From: DATJSJ01 sp035504175
Lineage (GTDB): Bacteria > Pseudomonadota > Alphaproteobacteria > Acetobacterales > Acetobacteraceae
Assembly: GCA_035504175.1 (NCBI GenBank)
Contig: DATJSJ010000006.1
Span: 1-59,845, forward strand
Direction of reading: 5' to 3'
DNA: 59,845 nt
The translations under genes and the position numbers were made by a program. Of the stretch, positions 8,578-17,722 are shown piece by piece. The stretch's first letter is position 1; each line of letters starts with the position of its first letter. Under the pieces are notes generated by a model. The model did no database searches. It had not been told where the DNA came from and saw nothing but the letters and a program-made list of their open reading frames with translations.

Positions 8578-9588
8578 ATGATGCCGATCACGCGACGCGA
8601 ACTCTCGAGCGCACTGCTCGGGACGGCCGCACTGGCCAGCATCGGCCGCACCGCATGGGCCGATGCGCCACGCAGCATTGCCTTGATGTTCGACGCCTTC
8701 GATTCCGAATTCTGGATCGTCGGCAACCAGATCCTGCACGACAAGGCGAAGCAGAACGGCTGGACCGTGCTGCAGACCGTCTCCGACCGCGATCAGAACA
8801 AGCAGAACAACCAGGTCAAGGCGATCTGCGAGCGCAAGGTCGACGGCATCCTGTTCATCCCGACCGACAAGAACGCCTGCATCCCGGCGATTCGCACCGC
8901 CAACCGCGCCAATATTCCGATGGTGCTGTTCAACCGGCCGCCGGCGCCGAATCACTACAAATACACCGCGATCCAGGCGGACAACCGCAAGATCATGCAG
9001 CAGACGGTGCAGGCCCTGGTCGACAAGGCCCGCAAGCTCGGGGGCAAATACAAGGCCTGCATCATGATCGGCGATCTCGGCGATCAGAACGCGGTGCAGC
9101 GGCGCGACGGCTTCTTCGACATCGCCGACCAGCACAAGGACATCATCGACGTGGTGGCGCGGGTCGCCACCGAATGGAACGCCGACAAGGCCTTCGCCGG
9201 CTTGACCAACGCGATCCAGGCCCATCCCGACATCAACTTCCTGGTGGTCTCATCGGACTCACAGGATCCGGTGGTCGAGCAGGTGCTGAAGACGGCCGGC
9301 AAATGGCACAAGGTGGGCGAGCAAGGGCACGTCATCTTCGGCGGCTTCGATGGCGACCAGAACGCCTATCAGCTCCTCCAGGACGGCTACATGGACGTCA
9401 ACGGCGTGCAGAATCTGTTCTATGAGGCCGACCTCGCCTACGGCGCCTTCCAGCAGGCCTGGGCCGGCAAGCAGCCGGCGCAGATGCTGATCGATCCCGG
9501 CTTCGTCGTCACGCTGGACGATCTGCAATCGAAGCGCGACCAGATGTGGGGCTATTCCGTCTGGAAGCAGAAGCACAAGAGTGGCTGA
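8578..9588 (+). CDS. CUT2 sugar ABC transporter substrate-binding protein (RbsB-like)
   Basis: 336 aa. The N terminus ITRRELSSALLGTAALAS looks like a twin-arginine (Tat) or Sec signal ending near WADA. The mature part has the RbsB-type fold (SIALMFDAFDSEFW, VDGILFIPTDKNACI, IPMVLFNRPP, VIFGGFDGDQNAY). GGAGGGAGAG directly precedes the start. The following permease begins inside its last codons. It is the second of three binding proteins in the window and clearly not a paralogous copy of the first. Confidence 0.92.
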   Translation: MMPITRRELSSALLGTAALASIGRTAWADAPRSIALMFDAFDSEFWIVGNQILHDKAKQNGWTVLQTVSDRDQNKQNNQVKAICERKVDGILFIPTDKNACIPAIRTANRANIPMVLFNRPPAPNHYKYTAIQADNRKIMQQTVQALVDKARKLGGKYKACIMIGDLGDQNAVQRRDGFFDIADQHKDIIDVVARVATEWNADKAFAGLTNAIQAHPDINFLVVSSDSQDPVVEQVLKTAGKWHKVGEQGHVIFGGFDGDQNAYQLLQDGYMDVNGVQNLFYEADLAYGAFQQAWAGKQPAQMLIDPGFVVTLDDLQSKRDQMWGYSVWKQKHKSG

Positions 9589-10660
9589 CGGATCCGACGG
9601 CGGCGCATCGCCCGGCAGCGCGCTCGGCGCTGCCGGGAAGCCCGCCTTCCCGGCCGCCTCCGGTCATCGCCTGCTGCGGCCGCTGATCGCCCTCGCGCGG
9701 TCCGAATACCTCGTCGTCGGCCTCACCGTCCTCTATCTGCTGGCGATGCGGGCGATCGTCCCCGAGATCACCACGGGCGAAAACCTCGCCAATATCGGCT
9801 CGGAACTGCTGCCGCTGTTCATCGCCGCGACCGGCCAGATGTTCGTGCTCGCGACCGCCAACGTCGATCTCTCCGCCCCCTCGATCATGGCGTTTTCGAG
9901 CGTGGTCGGCGCCTCGCTGATGACCGATGCGGGCGGCTACCTGGCCGGCAATCCCGCCGCCGTCCCGGTCGCCTGCGTCGCGATCCTGGCGATCGGCCTC
10001 GCCATCGGCTGGGCCAATGGCATCTGCGTCGCCTCCTTCGGCATGCCCTCCTTCATCGTCACGCTCGCCACGATGATGTTCTTCAGCGGTGCCGCGATCT
10101 GGTACACCGCCGTGCACACCTCCGAGGGCTCGAGCATCGGCAGCCTGCCGGACGGGTTTCTCGCCATCGGCGAGGAGGGCGCATTCGGAATCTCCTACGC
10201 CTTCGCGATCACGCTCGTCGTCGGCGTCGCCGCGCATCTCGTGCTGTCGCGCACCGTGTTCGGGCGCTGGCTGCTCGCCGTCGGGCTCAGCACCCGCACC
10301 GCTGCCGTCTCCGGCGTGCCGGTCCGGCGCGTCATCGTCATGAGCTTCATGGCCTCGGGCTTCCTCTCGGCGCTTGCCGCGATCATCTACACCGGCCGGC
10401 TGGAGGCGGGCACGCCGGTGCTCGGCCAGCGCATCCTGCTCGACATGATCGGCGCCGCGGTGATCGGCGGCGTCAGCCTGTTCGGCGGCAAGGCCAAGGT
10501 CACCTGGGTGCTGTACGGCGTCGTGTTCCTGAGCGTCGTCGATAACGGGCTGCAACTGCTCGGCCTGTCGCTGTTCTCCGTCTACGCGATCAAGGGCGCG
10601 CTGATCCTGTTCGCCGCCGTCAGCGACGTGCTGCGCCAGCGGCTGCTGGTGCGCGCATGA
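9581..10660 (+). CDS. CUT2 sugar ABC transporter permease, first of two
   Basis: 359 aa membrane protein of the RbsC/BPD_transp_2 family. The hallmark after the third helix is degenerate (FVLATANVDLSAPSIMAFSS, instead of GGIDLSVG), while the cytoplasmic coupling loop FGRWLLAVGLSTRTAAVSGV and the C-terminal VIGGVSLFGGKAKVTWVLYG are typical. It starts at a GTG overlapping the binding-protein stop by 8 bp and ends in an ATGA overlap with the ATPase. With the second permease at 12195 it should form a heterodimer. Confidence 0.9.
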   Translation: MADGSDGGASPGSALGAAGKPAFPAASGHRLLRPLIALARSEYLVVGLTVLYLLAMRAIVPEITTGENLANIGSELLPLFIAATGQMFVLATANVDLSAPSIMAFSSVVGASLMTDAGGYLAGNPAAVPVACVAILAIGLAIGWANGICVASFGMPSFIVTLATMMFFSGAAIWYTAVHTSEGSSIGSLPDGFLAIGEEGAFGISYAFAITLVVGVAAHLVLSRTVFGRWLLAVGLSTRTAAVSGVPVRRVIVMSFMASGFLSALAAIIYTGRLEAGTPVLGQRILLDMIGAAVIGGVSLFGGKAKVTWVLYGVVFLSVVDNGLQLLGLSLFSVYAIKGALILFAAVSDVLRQRLLVRA

Positions 10661-12198
10661 CGGTGACCGCGGATCCGCTGCTGACCGTGCGCGGGCTGGA
10701 CAAATCCTTCTTCGGCATCCCGGTGCTGCGCGGCGTCGGCTTCACCCTGCGGCGGGGCAGCATCCTCGGCCTGGTGGGCGAGAACGGCTCCGGCAAGAGC
10801 ACCACCATGAACATCCTGGGCGGCGTGCATCGCCCGGATGGCGGCGCGATCACCTTTGACGGCGCAGCCTACGCGCCGGACGGCCCGCGTGACGCGACCG
10901 CTTCCGGCATCGCCTTCATCCACCAGGAACTCAGCCTGTTCCCCAACCTCACCATCGCGGAGAACCTGTTCCTCGATCATTTCCCGCGCCTCGGCTGGCG
11001 CGCGCCGGTGATCCATCGCCGCCGGCTGCGCCAGCTCGCCGCCGCTTCGCTCGCGCAGGTCGACCTGCCGGTCGCGCCGGACACGCCGGTCAGCCGGCTC
11101 GCGCCCGGCGAGCGCCAGCTCGTCGAAGTCGCCAAGGCGCTGACCCGCGACGCCCGGCTCATCATCTTCGACGAGCCCACCACCTCGCTCACCGCCCGCG
11201 AGTCGGAGCGGCTGTTCGGCATCATCGACCGGCTGCGCGCGCGCGGCATCGGCGTCATCTACATCAGCCACATTCTTGCCGACGTGCTGCGCCTTTGCGA
11301 CGACATCGTGGTGCTGCGCGACGGCCAGGTGGTCGCCGAGGAGCCGCGCGCCGCCATGCAGGTCGAGCGGATGATCGCGCTGATGGTCGGCCGCACCATC
11401 GACCGGCTGTTCCCGGAACGGACGACGACGCCCGCTCAAGGCCGCCCGGCTCTGTCGGTGCGCGGCCTGTCGCAACCCGGCGTGGCTCACGACATCAGTT
11501 TCGATCTCCATCCGGGCGAGGTACTCGGTATCTCGGGATTGATGGGCTCCGGCCGCACCGAACTCGCGCGCATGCTGTTCGGCCTCGATCCCTACGCCGC
11601 CGGCGAGATCCTCGTCGCCGGCGCCAGGCTGCCGCCGCTCTCGCCGCGCGCCGCAATGGAGCGCGGCATCGCCTTCCTCACCGAGGACCGCCGCGGCGAG
11701 GGCCTGATGATGGACGCGACCGTGATCGACAACGCCATCCTGCCCTCGCTCGCCGGCGAAGCCCATCCGCTGCTGCGCGGCGCCCCCGCCGGGCGCTTCA
11801 ACCCGGCCGTGCGGCGCCTCTGCGACGACGTGCAGCTCCGCGTCCACGATCCCGCCCGCGCGCTCGCCCGCACGCTCTCCGGCGGGAACCAGCAGAAGCT
11901 GGTGATCGCCAAATGGCTGCTGCGTCGCCCCTTCATCTTCATCCTCGACGAGCCGACGCGCGGCATCGACGTCGGCGCCAAATACGAGGTCTACAAGATC
12001 ATCAACCGCCTGGTCGCCGAGGGCAGCGCCGTGCTGTTCATCTCCTCCGAGCTCGAGGAGCTGATCGGCATGGCAGACCGCATCATGGTGATGCGCCGCG
12101 GCGAGGTCGGCGGCTTCCACGAGCGCACCCGGTTCCATCGCGCCGAGCTGCTGCGCGACGCGCTCGGCTCGCAGACCCTGGCGGAGGCGACGGAATGA
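10657..12198 (+). CDS. CUT2 sugar ABC transporter, double ATP-binding protein
   Basis: 513 aa with two cassettes. The N half has Walker A GENGSGKST, Walker B LIIFDEPTTSLT and a weak signature (LAPGERQLVEVAKAL). The C half has degenerate Walker A GLMGSGRTE and full signature LSGGNQQKLVIAKWLL with FILDEPTRGIDVGAKYE. This is the RbsA/MglA arrangement. It overlaps both flanking permease genes by 4 bp, placing it in the middle of a tightly coupled operon. Confidence 0.95.
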   Translation: MTVTADPLLTVRGLDKSFFGIPVLRGVGFTLRRGSILGLVGENGSGKSTTMNILGGVHRPDGGAITFDGAAYAPDGPRDATASGIAFIHQELSLFPNLTIAENLFLDHFPRLGWRAPVIHRRRLRQLAAASLAQVDLPVAPDTPVSRLAPGERQLVEVAKALTRDARLIIFDEPTTSLTARESERLFGIIDRLRARGIGVIYISHILADVLRLCDDIVVLRDGQVVAEEPRAAMQVERMIALMVGRTIDRLFPERTTTPAQGRPALSVRGLSQPGVAHDISFDLHPGEVLGISGLMGSGRTELARMLFGLDPYAAGEILVAGARLPPLSPRAAMERGIAFLTEDRRGEGLMMDATVIDNAILPSLAGEAHPLLRGAPAGRFNPAVRRLCDDVQLRVHDPARALARTLSGGNQQKLVIAKWLLRRPFIFILDEPTRGIDVGAKYEVYKIINRLVAEGSAVLFISSELEELIGMADRIMVMRRGEVGGFHERTRFHRAELLRDALGSQTLAEATE

Positions 12199-13172
12199 CG
12201 CGCGGCCGCTTCCACCACGCCGCACTGCTCGCGCTGCGCCTCGCGCCGCTGATCCTGTTCGTCGTGCTGTTCGCCGGCTTCGGTATCGCCTCAGATCGCT
12301 TCCTGTCACTCGTCAACCTCCGCAACATAGTCACCCAGGCCAGCCACACCGCCATCATGGCAATCGGCATGACCTTCACCTTGCTGGTGCGCGGCGTCGA
12401 CCTCTCGGTCGGCTCGACCATGTATCTCGGCGCCGTCGTGCTCGGCCTCTACCTGCGCGGCCTGCCGCTCGCGATGTCGATCCCGATCCTCATCCTGCTC
12501 GGCTGCGCCTTCGGCGCGGTCAACGCCACTTTCATCACCCGCCTGCGCATCGCCCCCTTCATCGTCACGCTGGCCGCCCTGTTCATCGGCCGCGGCCTGG
12601 CGCTCTGGCTGTCCGACACCAAGGACGTCTACCAATCCGCAACCGTCCTGCAGCTCGGACGCACCAGCGCGCTCGGCATCCCCTGGGCGGTCTGGTTCCT
12701 GATCGTCGTGGTGGCGATCGCCTGGCTCGTGCTGGCACAAACACCCTACGGCCGGCAGATCTACGCCGTCGGCGCCGATCCGGACGCCGCCGAGAAAGCC
12801 GGCATCCGCGTCCGCGCCATCACCTTCTCCGTCTACTGCATCTGCAGCGTCTGCGCCGTGATCGGCGGCCTCGTCTCGGTGTCGCAGGTCGGCTCGGCCT
12901 CCGCGACCTTCGGCTACCAGGAGGAATTTCCCGTCATCGCGGCGGCCGTGCTCGGTGGTACCAGCCTGTTCGGCGGCCGCGGCGGCGCGCTCGGCAGCGT
13001 CTTCGGCGCAGTGCTGGTGCAGACGACGGAGAACGGGCTGGTGATGCTGAATGCCAATCCGTATATGTATCCGCTTGTCGTCGCGGCGATCATTTTCGTC
13101 GCGGCGCTGCTCGACGGGCGGCGGTCGGCGTTGATGGAACGGTTGGAACGCAGGCCGATAAGGGTGGAGTGA
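12195..13172 (+). CDS. CUT2 sugar ABC transporter permease, second of two
   Basis: 325 aa. It has the complete family hallmark FTLLVRGVDLSVGSTMYLG, then the coupling loop YGRQIYAVGADPDAAEKAGI and the terminal VLGGTSLFGGRGGALGSVFGA. The ATG at 12195 overlaps the ATPase stop. Its own stop runs straight into a double-hairpin repeat (13172-13234), which separates the transport genes from the two metabolic genes that follow. Confidence 0.93.
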   Translation: MTRGRFHHAALLALRLAPLILFVVLFAGFGIASDRFLSLVNLRNIVTQASHTAIMAIGMTFTLLVRGVDLSVGSTMYLGAVVLGLYLRGLPLAMSIPILILLGCAFGAVNATFITRLRIAPFIVTLAALFIGRGLALWLSDTKDVYQSATVLQLGRTSALGIPWAVWFLIVVVAIAWLVLAQTPYGRQIYAVGADPDAAEKAGIRVRAITFSVYCICSVCAVIGGLVSVSQVGSASATFGYQEEFPVIAAAVLGGTSLFGGRGGALGSVFGAVLVQTTENGLVMLNANPYMYPLVVAAIIFVAALLDGRRSALMERLERRPIRVE

Positions 13173-13234
13173 AGGAAGGCCAGGGGCTCTGCCCCTGGAC
13201 CCCGCTGGGGCCGTACGGCCCCAGACCCCAGGAC
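13172..13234. repeat. Double-hairpin repeat element, copy 1
   Basis: Hairpin one is CCAGGGGC-TCT-GCCCCTGG (13180-13198). Hairpin two is the perfect 20-bp palindrome at 13205-13224 (CTGGGGCCGTACGGCCCCAG). The same order, spacing and TCT loop recur at 55850-55893. Both copies begin within a few bases of a stop codon, suggesting a REP-like 3' element that ends or stabilises transcripts. Confidence 0.75.
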
Positions 13235-13306
13235 CAACTGCCTTGCCACACCGCGCGCCCTGCCCGATGCTCTCCGCTCAACCCACGAAGCAGCGGACCA
13301 CCCACG

Positions 13307-14593
13307 ATGCGCTCCGTGCTGACCGCGATGTTCGATGCGGCGGTCGCCGCCGCGCTACCCGCTCGCGTGCTGCCGGCCCACCTGCCGCCGCCGCCGCGCG
13401 GCCGCACCGTCGTGGTCGGCGCCGGCAAGGCCTCGGCCAGCATGGCCCGCGCCCTCGACGACGCCTGGCCGGCACCGCTCGACGGATTGATCGTCACCCG
13501 CTACGGCCACGCCGTACGCTGCCGCCGGATCGAAATCGTGGAGGCCGCGCACCCAGTGCCCGACGCCGCCGGCGAGGCCGCCGCACGCCGCATCCTCGAA
13601 CGCGTGCACGGCCTCGGCCCGGACGACCTCGTCATCGCCCTGATCTCCGGCGGCGGCTCGGCATTGCTGTCGCTGCCCGCGCCAGGTCTCACACTTGCCG
13701 ACAAGCAGACGATCAACCGCGCCCTGCTGCAATCCGGCGCGCATATCGGCGAGATGAACTGCGTGCGCAAACATCTCTCCGCGATCAAGGGTGGCCGGCT
13801 CGCCGCCGCCGCCTGGCCCGCACCGGTGCTCTCATTGCTGATCTCCGACGTGCCGGGCGACGATCCGGCCACCATCGCCTCCGGACCCACCGTCGCCGAT
13901 CCCACGACCTTCGCCGACGCGCGCGCAATCCTCGCGAAATACGGCATCACCGAGCCGGAAGCCGTGCTGCGACACCTGGAGCAGGCGTCCGACGAGACGC
14001 CGAAACCCGGCGACCCGCGCCTCGCTCACGCGCGAACCAAAATCATTGCAACACCGCAGATGTCACTCGAAGCCGCCGCCGCGGTGGCGCGCAGCGTTGG
14101 CCTTACGCCGGTGATCCTGGGCAGCGGGCTGGAGGGCGAAGCGCGCGAGGTCGGCCGCGTGATCGCCGGCGTCGCGCGCCAGGTCGCCCTGTATGGCCAG
14201 CCCGTGCCGCCGCCCTGCGTGCTGCTCTCCGGCGGCGAGACCACCGTCACCGTGCGCGGCACCGGCCGCGGCGGCCGCAATGTCGAGTTCCTGCTGGCGC
14301 TCGCCATCGAACTCGACGGGCTGTCTGATGTGTTCGCTCTCGCCGCCGACACCGACGGAATTGACGGTGCCGAGGAAGTGGCAGGGGCGATCGCGACACC
14401 GGACACGCTCGACCGGGCGGAAGCGCTCGGGCTGCGCGCCAAGACGAGTCTCGCGCAGAACGACGCGCACCGCTTCTTCGCCGCGATCGGCGACCAGGTC
14501 GTGACCGGCCCGACGCTGACCAATGTCAACGACTTCCGCGCCGTGCTGATTGCCCCCGCCGGCATGCGCGCCGGCGATGGAGTTACGCCGTGA
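13307..14593 (+). CDS. Glycerate 2-kinase (MOFRL family, TtuD/GckA type)
   Basis: 428 aa, the normal length for this family, which phosphorylates D-glycerate to 2-phosphoglycerate. It has VVVGAGKASASMARAL near the N terminus, then LISGGGSALLSLP (phosphate-binding), the EMNCVRKHLSAIKGGRLA loop, LLISDVPGDDP, and in the C-terminal MOFRL domain LLSGGETTVTVRG with GRGGRN and ADTDGIDG. The ATG at 13307 starts the conserved part; the upstream frame translates the hairpin repeat and is spurious. It feeds sugar-acid carbon into glycolysis and could also drain glycerate from glyoxylate made by purine breakdown. The next gene overlaps by one base (TGATG). Confidence 0.92.
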   Translation: MRSVLTAMFDAAVAAALPARVLPAHLPPPPRGRTVVVGAGKASASMARALDDAWPAPLDGLIVTRYGHAVRCRRIEIVEAAHPVPDAAGEAAARRILERVHGLGPDDLVIALISGGGSALLSLPAPGLTLADKQTINRALLQSGAHIGEMNCVRKHLSAIKGGRLAAAAWPAPVLSLLISDVPGDDPATIASGPTVADPTTFADARAILAKYGITEPEAVLRHLEQASDETPKPGDPRLAHARTKIIATPQMSLEAAAAVARSVGLTPVILGSGLEGEAREVGRVIAGVARQVALYGQPVPPPCVLLSGGETTVTVRGTGRGGRNVEFLLALAIELDGLSDVFALAADTDGIDGAEEVAGAIATPDTLDRAEALGLRAKTSLAQNDAHRFFAAIGDQVVTGPTLTNVNDFRAVLIAPAGMRAGDGVTP

Positions 14594-15831
14594 TGCCCGA
14601 TGATCCCGCCAGCAGCATCGCCGCCTTCCTGCAAGCCCAGCGATCCCACCAGGAGGCATTCCTCGCGGCACTCGTCCGCCAGCCTTCCGACAACCCGCCC
14701 GGCGATTGCGCACCGCATGCCGAACAGGCCGCGAGACGGCTGGAGGCGCTCGGCTTTGCCGTTGAACGCCATCCGGTCCCGGCCGCACTGGTGCGCGAGC
14801 ATGGCATGGCCAGCGTGACCAATCTCGTCGTGCGGCATCGTTTCGGGCCGGACGGGCCGGTGATCGCGCTCAACGCCCATGGTGACGTGGTGCCGCCGGG
14901 CGAAGGCTGGACGCATGATCCGTACGGCGCCGCGATCGTCGATGGCTGGATGGTCGGCCGCGGGGTGGCCGTCTCGAAATCGGATTTCGCCACCTATGCG
15001 TGGGCGCTGCACGCGCTGCGTTCGACGGCGCTGCCGCTGCACGGCGCAGTCGAGCTGCACTTCACCTATGACGAGGAGACGGGCGGTGAGCTCGGCCCGG
15101 CCTGGCTGCTGGATCAGGGCATCAGCCGGCCGGACTGTGCGATCGGCGCCGGGTTTTCCTACGCCGTCGTCAACGCGCACAACGGCTGCCTGCATCTCGA
15201 GGTCGAACTGCGCGGCCGCTCCGCCCACGCGGCGCGACCCTGGACCGGCATCGACGCGCTGGAAGCCGCGAACCATCTGCTCGGAGCGCTCTACGCCTGG
15301 CGCCATAGCCTCGCCGCGCGCCCTTCCGCGATTCCGGGGATCGGCGCGCCACAAACGGTCATCGGGCTGATCGAGGGGGGGATCAATACCAACGTCGTGC
15401 CGGACCGCGTCACCGTACGCCTCGACCGTCGCATGACGCCGGAGGAAGACCCCGAGTCGGTCGAGGCCGAGCTGCGCGCGGTGATCGAAGGCGCGGCGCG
15501 CGCCGTGCCGCAGGTTCGGGTGGAGACGCGGCGCATTCTGCTGGCGCGCCCGCTGATGCCGCTGCCCGGCAGCGAGCGGCTGAGCGACGTCCTGTGCCGG
15601 CACGCCAGCCGCATCATGGGCGAAACCGTCCAGACCGCCGGCGTGCCCCTTTACACCGATGCGCGGCACTACGCCGCGCGCGGCATTCCGATCGTGCTCT
15701 ACGGCGCCGGCCCGCGCACCATCGAGGAGGCGAACGCGCACCGCGCCGATGAGCGCCTGCCGCTCGCCGACCTGCACCAGGCGACGGAGGTCGTCGCGCT
15801 CACGCTGGCGACGCTGCTCGGCGAGGACTGA
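14593..15831 (+). CDS. M20-family metallohydrolase (ArgE/DapE-like deacylase or amidohydrolase)
   Basis: 412 aa. Metal motifs visible: NAHGDVVPPG (His/Asp pair), YDEETGGE (the Glu-Glu pair), the dimerisation-domain GRSAHAARPWTGIDA, and a late ANAHRADE (last His). The usual bridging-Asp motif GRGxxDxK reads GRGVAVSKSDFATY, so that Asp is Val and an Asp appears three residues later. Substrates of close relatives are N-acyl or N-carbamoyl amino acids; the actual one is unknown. The ATG at 14593 overlaps the glycerate kinase stop. It closes the seven-gene operon and is convergent with puuD. Confidence 0.85.
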   Translation: MPDDPASSIAAFLQAQRSHQEAFLAALVRQPSDNPPGDCAPHAEQAARRLEALGFAVERHPVPAALVREHGMASVTNLVVRHRFGPDGPVIALNAHGDVVPPGEGWTHDPYGAAIVDGWMVGRGVAVSKSDFATYAWALHALRSTALPLHGAVELHFTYDEETGGELGPAWLLDQGISRPDCAIGAGFSYAVVNAHNGCLHLEVELRGRSAHAARPWTGIDALEAANHLLGALYAWRHSLAARPSAIPGIGAPQTVIGLIEGGINTNVVPDRVTVRLDRRMTPEEDPESVEAELRAVIEGAARAVPQVRVETRRILLARPLMPLPGSERLSDVLCRHASRIMGETVQTAGVPLYTDARHYAARGIPIVLYGAGPRTIEEANAHRADERLPLADLHQATEVVALTLATLLGED

Positions 15832-15840
15832 GCGGCGCCG

Positions 15841-17043
15841 CTACTGCACGCCGCGATCCCGCACCCACTGTCCCAGGCGCACCCGCTCGGCCTCGGTGAT
15901 GCCGGTGACGTTCCCGAGCGGCATCACCTTGAGCCGCACCGCCTGCTGGTAGATGCGCGCGGCATTGGTCTCGATCTCCTGCGGCGTGTCGAACATCACG
16001 CCCTGCGGCGCGCTTTCCATCAGCGTCGGATGCGCGGAATGACACACTTCGCAGCGCTGCACGATGATCGGGCGGATGTCCGCGAGCGTGACCGGCGTAC
16101 CGCCCGCATCCGCCGCCGCGACTGCCCCGCTGCCAAGCTCGCGCGGGCTCATCCAGATCACCAGCCCCGCCACGAGCACGGCGCTGCCCACAGGCAGCGT
16201 CCAGACCGAGCGGCCGCCATGCCGCAGCACGAAGAACTGCCGCACCAGCGCACCGGACAGCATCAGCACCGACAGCACGACCCAGTTGTCGCGGCCGGCA
16301 TAGGTCAGCGCGTAGTGGTTGCTGATCATCGCGAACACGACCGGCAGCGTGAAATAGGTGTTGTGCACCGAGCGTTGTCGGCCGAGCTTGCCGGGCAGCG
16401 GGTCCGGCACTTCGCCGCGCGCCAGGGAAGCGACCATCAGCCGCTGGCCGGGGATGATCACGAAGAAAACGTTCGCCGTCATGATCGTCGCCAGCGTGGC
16501 GCCGGTGATCAGGAAGGCGGCGCGGCCGGAGAAGATGTGCGTCGTGCACCAGGCGGCGAGCACGACCAGCACGGCGAGGATCGCGCCGAGCAGCCCCTCG
16601 CGCTCCGCCAGCATGTGGCAGAGCGCGTCATAGACGAACCAGCCCAGCAGCAGGAAGCCGAGCGCGAACCCGATCGCCTCGCCGCTGCCGATCTCGAGCA
16701 CCGACGGATCGATCAGGTATGTCCGCGGCTGTGCCAGATACAGCACCGTGAACAGGGCGAAGCCGGAGAGCCAGGTGGCATAGGATTTCCACTTCGACCA
16801 GTGCAGGTGCTCCGGCATCTGCGGCGGCGAGACCAGGTATTTCTGCGAGTTGTAGAAGCCGCCGCCATGCACCGCCCACAGCTCGCCGAACACGCCGCGG
16901 GCGCGCGACGCCGCATCCTTCGGCACCTCCAGGCTGAGATCGAGCATCACGAAATAGAACGACTCGCCGATCCAGGCGATCGCGGCGATGACGTGGAACC
17001 AGCGCAGCAGCAGGTTCAGCCATTCGCCCAGGTAGGATTCCAT
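15841..17043 (-). CDS. puuD: Membrane urate hydroxylase PuuD with cytochrome c domain
   Basis: 400 aa. About eight transmembrane helices occupy the first 300 residues, beginning LLLRWFHVIAAIAWIGESFYF with several His that fit heme or substrate ligands. A C-terminal cytochrome c domain follows with the heme motif C331-E-V-C334-H335 and a later KVMPLGN that supplies the distal Met. PuuD oxidises urate to 5-hydroxyisourate and passes electrons through the cytochrome to the respiratory chain, avoiding hydrogen peroxide. Only 9 bp separate it from uraH upstream, so they share a transcript. Confidence 0.93.
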   Translation of the reverse strand: MESYLGEWLNLLLRWFHVIAAIAWIGESFYFVMLDLSLEVPKDAASRARGVFGELWAVHGGGFYNSQKYLVSPPQMPEHLHWSKWKSYATWLSGFALFTVLYLAQPRTYLIDPSVLEIGSGEAIGFALGFLLLGWFVYDALCHMLAEREGLLGAILAVLVVLAAWCTTHIFSGRAAFLITGATLATIMTANVFFVIIPGQRLMVASLARGEVPDPLPGKLGRQRSVHNTYFTLPVVFAMISNHYALTYAGRDNWVVLSVLMLSGALVRQFFVLRHGGRSVWTLPVGSAVLVAGLVIWMSPRELGSGAVAAADAGGTPVTLADIRPIIVQRCEVCHSAHPTLMESAPQGVMFDTPQEIETNAARIYQQAVRLKVMPLGNVTGITEAERVRLGQWVRDRGVQ

Positions 17044-17052
17044 GCGCGCGCC

Positions 17053-17400
17053 TCAGCTTCCGCGATAGGTGCTGTAGCTCCACGGCGACAGCAGCAGCGG
17101 CACGTGGTAATGCGCGGCGGGGTCGGCGACGCCGAACCGGATCACCACCTCGTCTAGGAACGCGGGGTCCGGTAGCGTCAGGCCTTGCGCGCGGAAATAC
17201 GCACCGGCCTCGAACCGCAATTCGTAGCGTCCGGCCTGCAGCGCCTCGTCCTGCAGCAGCGGTGCCGCCGTGCGGCCGTCGGCGTTGGTCACGACCTCGG
17301 CCAGCAACGCGCCATCATCCGCGCGTCGCAGCGTGATGCGGATGCCACCGGCCGGCCGGCCGTTCGCGACATCGAGGACATGCGTGCTCAGCCACCCCAT
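17053..17400 (-). CDS. uraH: 5-hydroxyisourate hydrolase (transthyretin-like)
   Basis: 115 aa, normal length. It has the family N-terminal STHVLDVANGRPAGGI, the middle TNADGRT and the diagnostic C-terminal tetrapeptide YRGS preceded by YHVPLLLSPWSYSTYRGS. It hydrolyses 5-hydroxyisourate to OHCU. First gene of the uraH-puuD transcript, divergent from uraD. Confidence 0.95.
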   Translation of the reverse strand: MGWLSTHVLDVANGRPAGGIRITLRRADDGALLAEVVTNADGRTAAPLLQDEALQAGRYELRFEAGAYFRAQGLTLPDPAFLDEVVIRFGVADPAAHYHVPLLLSPWSYSTYRGS

Positions 17401-17722
17401 CGGTCCGCCCGCTCATGCTGCGCCCGGCGTGATGCGGCGCGGTGTCCGCGACGGGCGGCGCCGCGGCGCGCATCGCCTGGCCGATCCGCCCGTATTGCGA
17501 GTTGCGCCGCACAATGCAAGAACCGATCCGCTCGCCAAGCCGCACCGCCTTCACGGGGCGCGGCGGCGCCAGCCTCACTGATCGGCCGCCCTGTCGCGAC
17601 CCGTCTCCGCCAGATTGCTGGCGGCCGGGCATCAGTTTGACCGAGCCGCGGGCGCCGGGCCGATGATGTATGGCACCGCGGCAGCAACCGTGCCGAAGCG
17701 GCGGAGGGGCAGGAGTGATGCG
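17401..17722. other. Divergent uraH/uraD promoter region, 322 bp
   Basis: No gene seen. On the plus strand TTGACC (17637-17642) is a fair -35, but the -10 is poor (GATGAT at 17662 with a 19-bp spacer). On the minus strand a TTGCAT near 17515 is followed 17 bp later by AATACG. Both are weak guesses. No clear operator repeat was found. Confidence 0.35.

Noticed and set aside
7096..9225. A 709-codon minus-strand open frame opposite the Gfo/Idh and binding-protein genes
   Set aside because: His/Arg/Ala-rich shadow without domains; both plus-strand genes have clear motifs, ribosome-binding sites and operon context.
13169..13306. N-terminal extension of glycerate kinase reading from 13169
   Set aside because: It translates the double-hairpin repeat and gives Pro/Cys-rich nonsense; the kinase fold begins at the ATG at 13307.
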